Part shown: piece by piece, positions 23,301 through 35,023 of the stretch
How the letters are laid out: every line of letters starts with the position of its first letter
Numbering within the stretch: position 1 is the first letter of the stretch
Origin: Theobroma cacao
Lineage: Eukaryota; Streptophyta; Magnoliopsida; Malvales; Malvaceae
Direction: 5' to 3'
DNA: 64,000 bases
Assembly: GCF_000208745.1 (NCBI RefSeq)
Contig: NC_030853.1
Coordinates: 5,114,102 to 5,178,101, forward strand
Notes under the pieces: generated by a model
Told to the model about the DNA's origin: nothing
Seen by the model: the letters and a program-made list of their open reading frames with translations, nothing else
Databases searched by the model: none
Translations under genes and position numbers: made by a program

Positions 23301-26300
23301 TTGCTCTTTTTTTCCCTGCTCTTTTCTCTAACACCTTTCCCTTTCCTTGATCTTCCCTCTGTTTCCTCCCTCTTTCTACCCCTTTTTTTTATAAATTCTC
23401 TCCTCTCGTAAGATGTCTTCTTTGTTTGTGAATCATAATTTACACAAGCTTTAGAGTCCACTAAGAAGAATCATCAAAGTGTCTAACATCTTATAAGTAT
23501 TCTTCCTGTTTCACCTTGGACATAGAATGAAATGCTTTAGAGTACACTAAGAAGAATCATCAAAGTGTCTAACCACCTTATAAGTATTCTTCCTGTTGCC
23601 CCTTGGACATAGAATGAAATTATCACTATTAAGTCTCTAGTAGCCAGAAGGTTTAGGGCAATTAGAGCTCAACAATTAGGGCTTGACTTTATCTGTCCAA
23701 GGTGGGTTCCTTAATTTTACAGCTGTTACGCGACTTTAGGATTGTGTGAGCAATTTCTAACCCTATGTATGAAGCCTTTGGCTCCTCAGTATGAGCATAC
23801 GGAAATCTAGGTGTGATGCCTGGATCTTTACACTTTTCTTCTTTTTTTATTTTCCAAAGCCAGCCCTAAATCATTTCCTATAAACCCTAGAATAGGCATC
23901 TGTCAAATCCTAACCAAAACCACATAAGCCCCAAATCCTGAATCACTCTTCACTGCCCAGACCATCAACTAAGTTTATTTGCTTTTTGCTTGTTTTTCCC
24001 ACCTCTCAAGACCAAGTTTTTTCCTTTCTAAACCAACAAGCAAATGCAACTATCTTTCCATTCCAATTAAACGCTAAAATAACTATTTCTTACCCACCAT
24101 AGAACTAGACTTTCTTAATTAGATACAACCCCAACTTCCTGTCTCACATCACCATATCCCACACAACCCCAACTTCCTGTCAGTCTCAGCCACACAAGAG
24201 TTCCCCTTCATTTGTCAGAAAAGGTTGAACAAACAAATAAGATTAAAATAGTGCAATACCTTTTATCAACCATTGATACATCCTCTACAAAACATGCCTC
24301 AATGGTTTTTTAATTAAACAAGCTGGAATGTAACTCATGTCTGTCTAGAAATTGTACAACTGGATTACAGTTTTGCGGGGAAAAGAGGTACCTGAAGTAT
24401 GTCCTTAATATCTTTCTTAGTAAGCTTTTGCTGCTTGAGTAATAATTCAATTCTTGCTCTCATTTGAGAGTGTCTGCATGGTATTTAATAAACTCAATTG
24501 AACAAAGTTCAATAAGAACCAAGACTACAAATCAAGCAACAGAATAAATAGATATGACAAAGAAAAATGTGCAAAAACTTACTCAGAGCACCAAACATGA
24601 CCCAGAATGACGGTGATCAGCTGCAATTTGTAAACATAAAAGGTCAAAACTCATAAAATCAAAACACATTTAAGCAAAAAAAAAAAGGACTCCAAAAATA
24701 AAGAAGCAAAAAAATAACCGCAGAAAGCACAATAATTGATTTAGAGTAGCAGAAACAGGTATGTTTGCTTGATTAACGGAAAACTGAACTTTTCTATTCA
24801 AATGGATTATACAAAAAATAGACGTAAAAGAATCTGCCAATTAAATCATCTGTAGTCTTAAATTTAGATAAATCAATGTAGTACATTGTTATTAATCTTA
24901 CTGTAGCCACACAGTTGTTTTTGTTGCTTTTGCAGTATTTACATTGATTCTACAATATATAATGGTGATAACATAATGTAAGTACCCATGAGCTCATTGT
25001 ATTTGCTCACTCTTAAGATACAGAAGGAGCTTCATGAAACTTATATTTCCAGGTTTTCATTATGAACGACCTGGCAATCGTAACCTAATCAGCCCAAACA
25101 AATTTCACTTCCAATCCTCTAACATCAAGGTGACAAATATGGACTAATGTCATCCTATCTACTAGATGGAAACCAATTAAACCATTAATGTAGTATCAAG
25201 AAAAACTTACAGGTGAGCTAGGTGATTAGGGTTTATGGCAGTTTTCATACTTTAAGTCTTGAGAAATTTGAATGAAGAAAAAGAGGAAAAGATCCTTAAG
25301 CTTAATACTTAACAGTTTCTTCAAAGTAAGTCATAACTAAGGTTGATTGCATCACACAGTAACAAGAGTGATGATCATGGAGATTCTCCAATAATAATTC
25401 TATATCTCCATAGAAAGATTATGTTGAATTATAAAAACTCCTAGACCCTGGCACATTTACTCCAATAAGAGCTAGCACTCGTAGTCTGATAAAAAATTTA
25501 ACACTTCAGACTCTAATTTGGAAACTATTAAGGAGAGTAACAAACTTGACTCCAAACAATTCCTAAACTATAAAAAAAAGCCTAATAAAACAAGGAAAAC
25601 CAAAAATAAGATTGGCATAATGGTAAAATAAGCCCTTTAACTATGGCCAAATTTATACTTAACCCTACTATTTTATTTGACGCAATCAAGCCCTCATACT
25701 ACTTTCTTGGTGCAATCAAACCTGATTCAAATGGAAAATGTTGATGTCACTATCATCACTGTCACTTGCTCTATGGCATCCATTTGATGATGTGGCAAAT
25801 ACAAGTCAAATGAAATTCAATGATGTGTCAATTATTATCAGATAAATAAAATTTATAGAATAAATTTAAATTTTTAAAATTTAATTAATTAAACTTAAAA
25901 ATAAAACAAAAACCCATCAGTTTCTCTCCCTCTTCTTTGGTCTCCTTTCTCTCAGCATCTCACTACTACCAGAGGCTCTTGGCTTTGCCACAGCTATTTG
26001 TTTGTCTTTATCCTTCTTTTTCTTTATTTTCTCTCCCTATCTTTTCTCTGCTTCCAGCCAAGACTCTCCCTTTCTCTCTAACACTTATCATCTGAAGCAT
26101 CTCCACAGCCACCAAGCTCCATGCCTTTGATCTGTCTTCAAATGTCTAGACCCCAACCTCAAAAATCTTATTCTTCAAATCCATCATCACCCATCTCCAA
26201 AACTCCCAAAATGCTATTTGAGTCTTAATCCGTAGTGTTGTTTTACCTCCAAATTCCTCCAATATTTTGGCCTCTCAATCCCCAAATCTCCTTAAAACTG

Positions 26301-29300
26301 AAACACCACTATTTTCCCCTGTGAAACCAGTCTCGTATGATCCATAACAGCAAGAGTATTTGGATTGTGGTGAATGCTCTTGAACATGGGGGATCCTGAT
26401 TGTGTGAGGGTCTTTTGTCATTTAAGTGTAGGTTTATACTAAAAAATATGTCAAAATTTTTCCATATACTTTATTGCTATTTGATTGCTGGGTTTCAAAA
26501 TTTAAGTAACATTTTGAGTAAGAAAGAAAGGATGAGATCTGGTGAATGAATAAGGCTAATGGTGGTGAAGGTTTCTGTTACAACGTTTATTATTGTTTGG
26601 GGCTTGAAACTTTGTAGACTATTTGGATTGCTGGGTTTTGGGTTTCTGATTGTTTTCACGGTGTTTATTTTTTTGTCTTAATTAAGTTTTATGTAATTGA
26701 TTTTTAAATTTATGATTAACAAGCAGGTCAATTATTTTTATCCTAATTGATTTATAAATTCTATTTTTTTTATAAAATTGCGTTATTCATCAGCTACCCT
26801 GCAATTTTCTGTATTGAGATTTTCATGACCAGCTAGTGAAATCTTATATTTTCAGATGCTTATGAGAACTTTGGAACATATTCAGAATTTAAAAGATGCT
26901 ATATACATAATGCCGATTGAGTTTGGAGGAGTTCATTTACTTAAGGGATACATATGGAGCTGAGAATCTTCCTTCTTCAACTTTTGGTGAGTATGTTTAG
27001 GTCAAAAGATATATGGGCAATAAGGAGAAATTATTGACACAAAGGCAACGTGTACATGAAGAAGAATTGAAAGAGAAAGCGGCTTCATGACCATCCATAC
27101 TTTTCTGATTTGTTGCAAAATAAGATTCAAACATGAGTTTGCAGATAAAATAGCTACGGTAAGTGTACAGAGGGAATTCAAGAGGTTCACGGAACTGAAA
27201 AAACAATTGCAGCAGCTATGACATCCTTGAGGAAGAAAGGAGAATGCCATTGCAAAATTAGACGTCAAAAAACCAGAGGTGCAACATGATCAGCCATTTG
27301 AAGATTTTGAAGCATAATCAACTTCTGACACAAAAGAAGTTGAGATTAGACAAGCTAAACTTGAAGATTGTGAGACGGAGTTGGAAAAGGAAAGTTTATT
27401 GAAGACCTTTCCATTGACAATATTCTTCCAGTCCTAGATATCTAACACACAAGTATCACAACAGTTGAACTTTCACCAACTTCATTATTCCAAGTGTGCT
27501 AAAGAATGAGATGCAAGTAGCTTTATTGAGGATGTTTAAGGCACAAGAAAACTTCATTGCTGGTCAAGCTCTTCATGGGTTTTACAACAAATTAGTTTAT
27601 TAGTTTTTTTTAGAAGTCCCAAGCATTTTCTTTAAATTCCAACTTGAAATAGGAGTTCCAGTTCTTTTAGGATTAGGGTTGATGGGAGCCTATAAAAATA
27701 TCAATGTACTTTTTTTTTGGGAGACAAATTATGATAAGAGATTTTTCAGCATTATTTCTATTGTGATCGTGTGATGCACTTAAACTTAGGTGCAACTCAT
27801 AAGGAACCCTAGGCTTGATGCTTAGGTTTCCTTTCTTCTTGGTTGGCTGAATCTAAGGCATCTTTTCTTTTCTTTTTCCCTTTTTTATATTTAGCTTTAC
27901 TTATTTTCTTAAGAATTTCAGATTATTAAGATCTTCTAACCTAGCCCTCCAAGCTGTCCTACATCATAGGAATGAGAATCAAAAGGAAGAAAACCAGATA
28001 GTATATAGTGGATCATAAAAATGTATATTGGCAAACATTTAGGAAGTGGAAATAATACAATTTCAGAACAATACTTGGTTTAAAAAGGACTCCTGCAGTT
28101 TAGACACCAATTTCCAGAGGGTTAAAAAAAAACACATTAAGGGGTTAGGGCTTCTTGTTCTCTACAACTTTGACAAGAAAAGAGGATAGACAGCAAGCCC
28201 CCAAGAATTAATAGATATTATATTAATCATCAAGAAAAATAAATAAAAAGTAAATAACAAGTGAAACCAAAACTATAGAATCTTGGATAACTATTTTAAA
28301 AATGTATGATGTTCGGAAATGACTGGTCCAGGCCAGTTTAATGGCTACATTCATGTTAAATAAACATAAGCTTTACAGAATTAAATAAATCACACATGCC
28401 AACCATTTATATAGGCCCATCTAATTCCACCGCAAACATCCACAAAAACAGAACTTAAGAGCTATCAAAAACCTCCCCTCCCCAGGCACCCACAAAAAGA
28501 AAGAAAGACAGTGAGTGAGGGTGTGAGAAAGAGACCTGAAGAGTGTAAAGTCCAGATTCAAGCTTCCTGTTGTATTTTTCCTCTTCATCCATCTGTAAAA
28601 TGCAAGCCATGTTGTAGAAGGAAGTCATCTCAAAGTGGAATGCAGACTAGAGAAGTAACGCACATGGATTACCTCCAAATCATCAAGTTCAAGTTGCTCC
28701 AGTCTTTGTGTCTCTGCTTTAACTCTATCAGAATATCTGCATCATGTTAAAAACCACTACATGTGAAAATTAATAATAGAAGAAAATCTCTATCCAACCC
28801 TTCATGAGAGTGGCCCAAGCAACTGCGGCCTGTCTTGGCAATGGGAACAAAAAGATTTTCTTAGTAACTAAAAAAACACCATCCCATGCCCTCACATGAA
28901 CAAGAATTTCTTTGCATATTAATGCCGATGACAGAAGAAACTCAAGACTCTAGTCCTGTAAGTTTGTGAAATTAAAGAAATAACCAATTAAACTAAACCA
29001 ATACCTTATATATAGTTCCATAAGGCGGTCTATCTTCTCACACTCATTCTCAACAAACTTACTTAACAACCTTTCCCTTCTAGAACCTCTCAAAATTCCA
29101 CCTGAAAAGAAAGCAACAAAAATAAAAGTGAGGGCGACTAATGCATTTGATTTATATGCATCAGTATGTGTGTGAGGAGTAATGCAATTTCATTATGTAG
29201 AAAAAAATATTTGCAATTAACTGGTAACCATCTGCAGACATGATAAGCTTATGCATGGTTTCACAGGCACACTATCAATACCCAGGTTGGACCGCATTAG

Positions 29301-31553
29301 AAATGCAACAGGACTGCTACATAAGCGGATTTCAGAAGTAGTTATAATGACATGTTTATATAAAAATTTAAAATAGTTCACTGTTGTCATATAACTTTCC
29401 CTGAATTTGCCAGCAAGAATTTTCTACAAACCCCACATCAGACAAAGGCTCTAACCGTGACCCATTGATTCTATTCTGTTCAGGACTAAGGTATCAAGTC
29501 TTCAATAGGAAGTGGGCATGGGAAATCACTAACTCCTATTCCTAATGGACGCAGACATTTGTAATTGATACGATCAATTTCTTTAATATCACATGTTCCA
29601 AGATTCCCAGGGATGTTTGAACAGCCTGAATAAAGCTATGCACCCTGTCAACAATGAATATTGAAAATTTTTCAATTGATTTGACACATAGCTAGACACA
29701 GCTTGAGAAGGCAACCATACAGACCATATTTTTTCCCTCCTCTTCCTAACTTTGTAGTCAACTTCAACAGCAACATGGAATTAATGTAGTAATTTGGAAA
29801 TAGAAACTGAAGTCCATCAAAAGAAAATAAAGAGTGAAAATGAAAATTGTTCATAAGAAACAGCTGACAATTCACCTGTTGAACTGGGTAATAGATTTTA
29901 AAATCATGCAACACATCTTTCAGGCCCAGTAAGAAAAGTAAGAAGTAACATTTTTAGACTCAATATATCACAGTGATGACAGACATGTAAAGAAAAGATA
30001 TCAGAAGGTATTTCTTATAAATTTTAGATCAAATTTCCTAGGGCCACGCAAAAATTAATAATCTCCCTTTTTTTCTTAGATATTACCACATACTCATACC
30101 AAAAGAAATAGATGAGCACAGAATGGATTCAGAGGAACATAATGCTCTTATCCATAAACCAACTACATACTTTACGTATAGTTTTCCATGCAACAGCTTA
30201 GTCATACCAACTACATACTTTACGTATAGTTTTCCATGCAACAGCTTAGTCATATTATGTTAACTAAATATGAAAATCCTATAAACTGTTTTACTTGCCT
30301 GCTTACCAAATAATGATGCAATGAGGGATACAAGGCGCTCTTCCAACTCCTCTTGGTACCTTTCCTTCTTGTTCTTCTTACTCATAGGAATCTAAACAAT
30401 CAAAGACAAAATGACATTGTATCAGGTACTGAATGTAATTACGCATGGATAAGCGCTCAAAAACAAACACACACACACAGAGGGAGAGATAGGAAACACT
30501 TGCCTTACCCATGAAAGCAGCAAAGGCAGTCTTCAATCCCAAAACATCAACGAATCGCTCGCAAGCCGGCGGGTATTTAGTCATGGAAAAATCAAGTGCC
30601 CTTATGGCAGAGGCATAAGCGGATTTTTTCTGCTTCATAATAATAATCATTAACTCCACCCCTTCAGCCTTAACAAACCTCTCCTTGTTCTCCAATGGCA
30701 TCAATAAACAACACAAGCAATCGAACAAATTCTCCAACATTTCCTCTTCATCGGATGTCTTGGGATCCTTTGATTTATACATAGCCACTGCCTGCAAAAC
30801 CACATCCACGCCGTTCATTTGTCCCAATCTCTTCTGGTTGGCTGTGCTGTTTTGCAGCAATATTGCCAATATCTCCGAGGCATACTGCTTGTTACTATCA
30901 AATTCCCTCACTTTAATCTTACCCAACAACCATCTCAACAACTTTGTCCTCTCGCAGACCAGCTCCGCCACCGCTGGCTTCACCTCTATCATGTTCTCAA
31001 TGCTAGCCAAAGTATTGTAAACAGCGCTCATCTCATCAGGGTCCTTGTCCGACAAGCGTTGCAGATTCTGCACCAAGAGCTCCAATACATTGTTCTCGAT
31101 GAGGGAATCGACCAGAATCCTGGCAGGCTCGTCGTTGTCCTCCAGAACATCTTCGTCCGTCAAATCCTCCAACAAATGCACCACGTCGATGGCAATGTCG
31201 GTGTTCTCGTGGGACAACAGATTCAGAATGGAAGGGATGGCGTTGAGATTGACCAGCTCAGGGTACAGCTCAGGGGCTCCTGCTAGGATCTTCAGCTTCT
31301 CCAGCTCCTCGTGCAGCTCCACTTCCGAGTCAGCGAACCGCTCCGGTTGGTCCGGGTATTTGAGGCGGGCCTCGATGTTCTCCTTTAATCGCCGCTCGAA
31401 GGAGAAGACTAGCCTTTTGAGGGTGCGGAGGTCAAGCACTTCCACGGCGTTTTGGGATTTCTCCACCGCTTCCAGGATGGAAAGGTCCACCTGGCTGTCA
31501 TCAGGTGGGACGACGTCGTCTCGCTTTCGTTTCAGAGGGTTCGCCACTTCCAT
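17301..31553 (-). CDS. CTNNBL1: Beta-catenin-like protein 1 (CTNNBL1 orthologue), 8 coding exons
   Basis: Exons in gene order: 30504-31553, 30307-30391, 29005-29101, 28673-28736, 28536-28592, 24583-24620, 24392-24473, 17301-17390. The spliced CDS is 1563 bp (520 aa), close to family length; phases match at every junction and the stop is TGA at 17301-17303. The N-terminus has a basic nuclear signal (PLKRKRDD); an armadillo-type helical repeat array fills residues 40-350; the C-terminal half has [20 protein letters not shown], a ILGHVWCSE segment and an [14 protein letters not shown] end. In animals CTNNBL1 is a nuclear protein of the Prp19/CDC5L spliceosome complex that binds nuclear signals of CDC5L and Prp31; the plant role is inferred. 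All introns are GT-AG except intron 1, which fits GC-AG (AAG|GCAAGT). Intron 5 is 3.9 kb and intron 7 is 7.0 kb with a retrotransposon. The gene looks intact. Confidence 0.93.
17391..18643 (-). other. CTNNBL1 intron 7, part downstream of the gypsy element
   Basis: Intronic; AT-rich, with no coding sequence I can support. The acceptor for exon 8 is at its right-to-left end (TTTGACACAG just before exon 8, at 17391). Confidence 0.7.
18644..19022 (+). repeat. 5' LTR of the gypsy element
   Basis: Aligns along its length with 22369-22764: shared TTAGTTAATGGTCAGTAAT, ATGTGACTAGC, TATTATTTTGGATTATT and TTTGTTCTGGTTTT blocks. A TATA-like TATAAATAG lies at about 18845. Ends are chosen by alignment, plus or minus a few bases. 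Confidence 0.85.
19083..20147 (+). pseudogene. gag: Gypsy gag remnant with CCHC knuckle
   Basis: An open start (75 codons) is followed by a region with many stops and frameshifts. The last 88 codons are open again and contain [15 protein letters not shown], a nucleocapsid zinc knuckle. The middle retains weak gag similarity only. Confidence 0.75.
20168..20273 (+). repeat. Perfect 53 bp tandem duplication inside the gypsy element
   Basis: Two identical 53 bp units, 20168-20220 and 20221-20273, between gag and protease. Identity in an otherwise decayed element implies a recent event. Confidence 0.95.
20392..22356 (+). pseudogene. pol: Gypsy pol remnant: protease end fused to RNase H, integrase, chromodomain
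   Basis: A 338-codon ORF starts inside protease ([20 protein letters not shown]) and passes almost directly to RNase H ([21 protein letters not shown], then VVADALSRH). The entire RT and its YVDD box are absent. Integrase zinc binding follows (HFGRDK...CSACQLGKG). After 21408 the frame is broken by many stops, but integrase-core pieces ([12 protein letters not shown]) and a chromodomain-like end ([19 protein letters not shown]) can be read to a TAA at 22354. Known family order is PR-RT-RH-INT-chromodomain, so this is an internal deletion derivative. Confidence 0.88.
22369..22764 (+). repeat. 3' LTR of the gypsy element
   Basis: Partner of 18644-19022. Begins TGCTAGGAGC about 12 bp after the pol stop and ends near CACTACA. 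Substitutions and indels against the 5' LTR are numerous, so the insertion is not recent. Confidence 0.82.
22765..24391 (-). other. CTNNBL1 intron 7, part upstream of the gypsy element, with tandem duplications
   Basis: No coding sequence supported. It contains a diverged direct duplication of about 230 bp (22940-23170 and 23171-23395) and a close 86 bp tandem duplication (23448-23533 and 23534-23620). Pyrimidine-rich tracts are common here. Confidence 0.75.
24621..28535 (-). other. CTNNBL1 intron 5 (3.9 kb), contains degenerate repeat DNA
   Basis: Bounded by exon 6 and exon 5 splice sites. At 25610-25860 it resembles common plant non-autonomous repeat ends (GCCCTTTAACTATGG). At 26860-27450 the plus strand has a broken reading frame rich in Glu and Lys that I cannot identify, followed at 27590-27800 by LTR-like DNA. 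None of it is an intact gene. Confidence 0.6.
30158..30253 (-). repeat. Perfect 48 bp tandem duplication in CTNNBL1 intron 2
   Basis: Units 30158-30205 and 30206-30253 are identical; they lie 54 bp from exon 2 (30307), on the donor side of the intron between exons 2 and 3. Confidence 0.93.
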
Positions 31554-32200
31554 GTTGGAATTCCAGTGCCTGCTCTTAGCGCCCCCCCACCTACTCTGCC
31601 CACTGCTAAATGCTAATGGCTAATGCTATACTTTGGTGATCACAAAAAGAGAAAACTCCGCGGAGTTTCGTTAAGCGTAGCGTTGTTCTACTTCGATGGA
31701 GGCCAAGGGTTCCTTGGGGCTCACAAATATAATATTGCCCTATTAGTTAATTAACTAATAAGGGATTTTTTTTTAACCTTAAAATAAAAATACGTATTTT
31801 TGTAAATAATTCTCGATATAATTTTAATTATTTTTAGTTACTAGAATAGATTTTGAAACAAAAATACTTTTAATGAGCCGTCTTCGTTAGCGTGCACTCT
31901 CAAACAAGTAAAAAATGAGAAAAATAAATAAATATGCAAATATTAGTTGTATAAAATACTTATTTTTTTTCAAAGGTTGTGCAAAATAAAATAATGTTGC
32001 ATGAGATGGGTTTTCAGAGATTTGGGACATGGCATTCAGATAATAGGAGAAAAGAGATACTAAATCGAACAAAAAATCGATCGTCATGAATGGAGCTCAG
32101 CTAATGACGTGAAACCAAAAATCCTTGATACGGTGGTGAATTGAAAGGAGAAAAATGTGAATCCAAAGCAGAAAATGGTCTTGCTATAGCGGGCCTTATG
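31554..32200 (-). promoter_or_regulatory. Upstream region of CTNNBL1
   Basis: Directly upstream of the ATG is a 5'-UTR-like, GC-richer stretch (to about 31720). A perfect 20 bp palindrome follows at 31741-31760, then AT-rich DNA with no ORF. No TATA box could be chosen with confidence. Confidence 0.4.
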
Positions 32201-32219
32201 TTAGACGACTGTCGCAAGA

Positions 32220-32775
32220 CAGGGTTTAAAGTTTGTGAAACGTCATGTTGGGAATGTGTGACACGGCACCGCTCAGAGTTGGTGAGATGCCATGGAGGGA
32301 ATTTGTGAGACGCTAGAGTTAAGAGTTGGTGACACGCCATGGTGGGAATCTGTGACACAGCAACTTTCAGAGTTGGTGAGACGCCATGGAAGGAATCTGT
32401 GACATGCCAGCATTCAAAGTTTGTGAGACGCCATGGAGGGAATCTGTGACACGCCAACATTCAAAGTTGGTGAGACACCATGGAGGAAATTTGTGACACG
32501 CTAGAGTTAAGAGCTGGTGACACGCCATAGAGGGAATCTATGACAAGCCAACGTTCAGAGTTCGTGAGAGGCCATGGAGGGAATCTATGACACGCTAGCG
32601 TTTAGAGTTCGTGAGACGCCATGGAGGGAATCTGTGACACGCTAGAGTTCAGAGTTGGTGACACGCCATGGAGGGAAGCTGTGACATGCTAGAGTTCAGA
32701 GTTAGTGACACGCCATGGTCATGATTTAGAGTGTGTGACACAGCAATGCTTGAGCAGCTGACACGTCATGGTTTG
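32220..32775 (+). repeat. Minisatellite, about 47 bp unit, about 11 copies
   Basis: Unit of the form GTGAGACGCCATGGAGGGAA + TCTGTGACACGCC + about 14 variable bases. Each unit carries two variants of GTGA(G/C)ACGCC. Copies differ by point changes and small indels. Confidence 0.92.
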
Positions 32776-33027
32776 AAATAGAGAGAGGAAAAAAAAACGG
32801 GCAGTTAACGTGGTAATCGTTTGGACTTTCACTGAATTAATTTCCCTTTTTCAGAATAAATAAGAATATTAGAAGGCCATTTTTCATTTTAAACAGTTAT
32901 TATTCAGAATTTGTAACATCTGTGTGATTCATTTCTCATTCCCGTCGGTACCGAAGTGTTCGAGAAGGCTCTTTGCAAGCGTAACGACACCACAGCACTA
33001 GCAAAAATGTCAGCCATGAATGAAGAG

Positions 33028-33583
33028 GTCAGTGAGTCTCAAATTAAAACATTCTTGTATTCGTTAATTTTTGTATTTTTTCTTGGGTTTGTTTGATATG
33101 TTCGAGTTTTTTGTTTTGTTTTGTAAATGTTTAGACCGTGTTTTCTTGCTGGTTTGATGGTTGTTAGGGTTAACTCGTAGTGGTTTTAGGAGTTTTGGGT
33201 TTTTACCGTGTGACGCCATTGTTATTATAGTTAGTTATTGGCTTGTGACAGCATTTTACTTAATATGCATGGTGTGTGACAGCATTTTACTTTATATGCA
33301 TGGCATGTGACAGCATTTTACTTTATATGCATGGCGTGTGACAGCATTTTACTTGATATGCATGGCATGTCACAACATTTAACTTGTTATGCATGGCGTG
33401 TCACAACATTTTACTTGTTATGCATGGCATGTCACAACATTTTACTTGTTATGCATGACGTGTCACAACATTTTGCTTGCAATGCATGACGTGTCACAAC
33501 ATTTATTCCTTATTTATGTCTTTAGTGTACCTTGTTGTACATGACGGCTTAACTCACTAGTGCATGTGTGCCATGTTTTGTAG
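33028..33583 (+). other. Ulp gene intron 1 with 31 bp minisatellite
   Basis: Donor GAG|GTCAGTGAG, acceptor TTTTGTAG|ATCC. Positions about 33240-33505 hold about 8 copies of a 31 bp unit with core ATGCATGGCGTGTCACAACA. It is a copy of the intron at 35667-36226. Confidence 0.8.
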
Positions 33584-35023
33584 ATCCAGCGTAGACAGTA
33601 TGAGGATCTTGACAGTTTGTTGATCGTGCCGAGGGGGAAGTGGGCGTTCAACGTTGCAATTAACACCCACTGTAAGTGGTCTCAACTACATTACATCTTA
33701 AAGACTCTCCAACAGAAGGGGGAGTACGATCCAATTAAGCGTACCTGCTTCAGAATGCTCTTAGACGTTTATCCATAGGGGTACTTTTGCGCTGGTCTCT
33801 TGCACAGCATCATGATTCGTCGGATCACTAAGAGCCAGTCAATGGACCAAGAGCTATGGTTTGCCATTGGTAAGAGCAAGGCGCGACTATCAAAGTAGGA
33901 GTTCTGCCTCATCACCGGGCTAAAGTTTGGTCCAATGCCCGATGTGTTCAGACGATCGTACGAGGTTGCTATAGAGGGAATTCATGACAGATACTGGAAC
34001 GGGCAGGAGAGCGTTAAGCTGCAGGCTTTGCTTGATACGTTCCACGGGGGCAACTTTCAGCGACCAGGAAACAAGACCAAGATGGCACTCGTCTTGATCG
34101 CGAATAACATTTTATTTGGTCAAGACTACCGTAAACGGGTGACGCCTTGGTTGCTGTCATTGGTGGAGGACATCGACGCTTGGAATGTCTTCCCATGGGG
34201 GCACTCTATTTGGAAGCTGACATTGGACTACCTTTTGAAGGGGTTCGAAGTGCTTGACTCAAGCGTGACAAAGGAAACTCGGTTACGCTACAATTTTTAC
34301 TGATTCGCATGGGTGATACAGGTACTATCACGTAACATTTTTCAGTTTCCTTTTGAAAAAAAAAATTTATGGTGCACTCGTTTATAATTTACGGTATGAT
34401 AATGGTTACATTTGACATGCAATTTTGGGCAATGGAGGCAATTCTGGCCCTTCAAAAAATAGTTGCCCCCTTTGGTCCGAAGGACAACGTCTACCCACGA
34501 ATGTGCAGATGGGATTGCAATCAGAAGCCAAAAGACTTCTACAAGGCAATTCAGAAGTTAGAGTCATCTGACCATGTAAGTGAACAACTGCTAATTTTTG
34601 CGTTATATTTGTATAATAATTTTTCCTATTCGATAATGATAATATTTTATTTATTTATTTGCAGTTGTGGGCACTAGAGACGTTGGAACGCACCGCGGAT
34701 GAGGCCTTCCAGGAGTATTTTGTGGACCTTGATGTCCCATTATCGGAGGGCCACGAGTACGTGCCAATAGGGCACATGGAGGATCGGTCGGATTGAGGCT
34801 TTAGGTGAGAGGTAAAAAAAGAGAAGCTTGAAGGAGAAAATAGCCTCTAGTGGCACGAAGTAGATACGCACTGTCGCTGCTTTAGTTGATGAGCTGTCGG
34901 GCCCTAAGTTGATGGACGAAGGGGATGACCATGGTCAAGGCAGTGAACAACCGGTAAGGACAATTTTAACGATTTTGTGTTCTCCAATTCCATATGTATC
35001 GAATAACATTTCTGTGTTTGCAG

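Noticed and set aside
30509..30514. GT donor for CTNNBL1 exon 1 (ATGG|GTAAGG)
   Set aside because: It puts exon 2 out of frame with a stop four codons in. The GC donor five bases downstream keeps frame and family sequence.
30685..31623. Three overlapping plus-strand ORFs of 111-192 codons
   Set aside because: They lie antisense to CTNNBL1 exon 1, whose frame is a clear armadillo-type protein. They are shadows of its codon use.
32101..32460. 119-codon minus-strand ORF
   Set aside because: Translation of the 47 bp minisatellite; no domain.
33307..33489. Open frame with a repeating Cys/His/Met-rich peptide; similar ones at 35951-36202
   Set aside because: The peptide repeats only because the 31 bp minisatellite repeats. 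The arrays lie in inferred introns.
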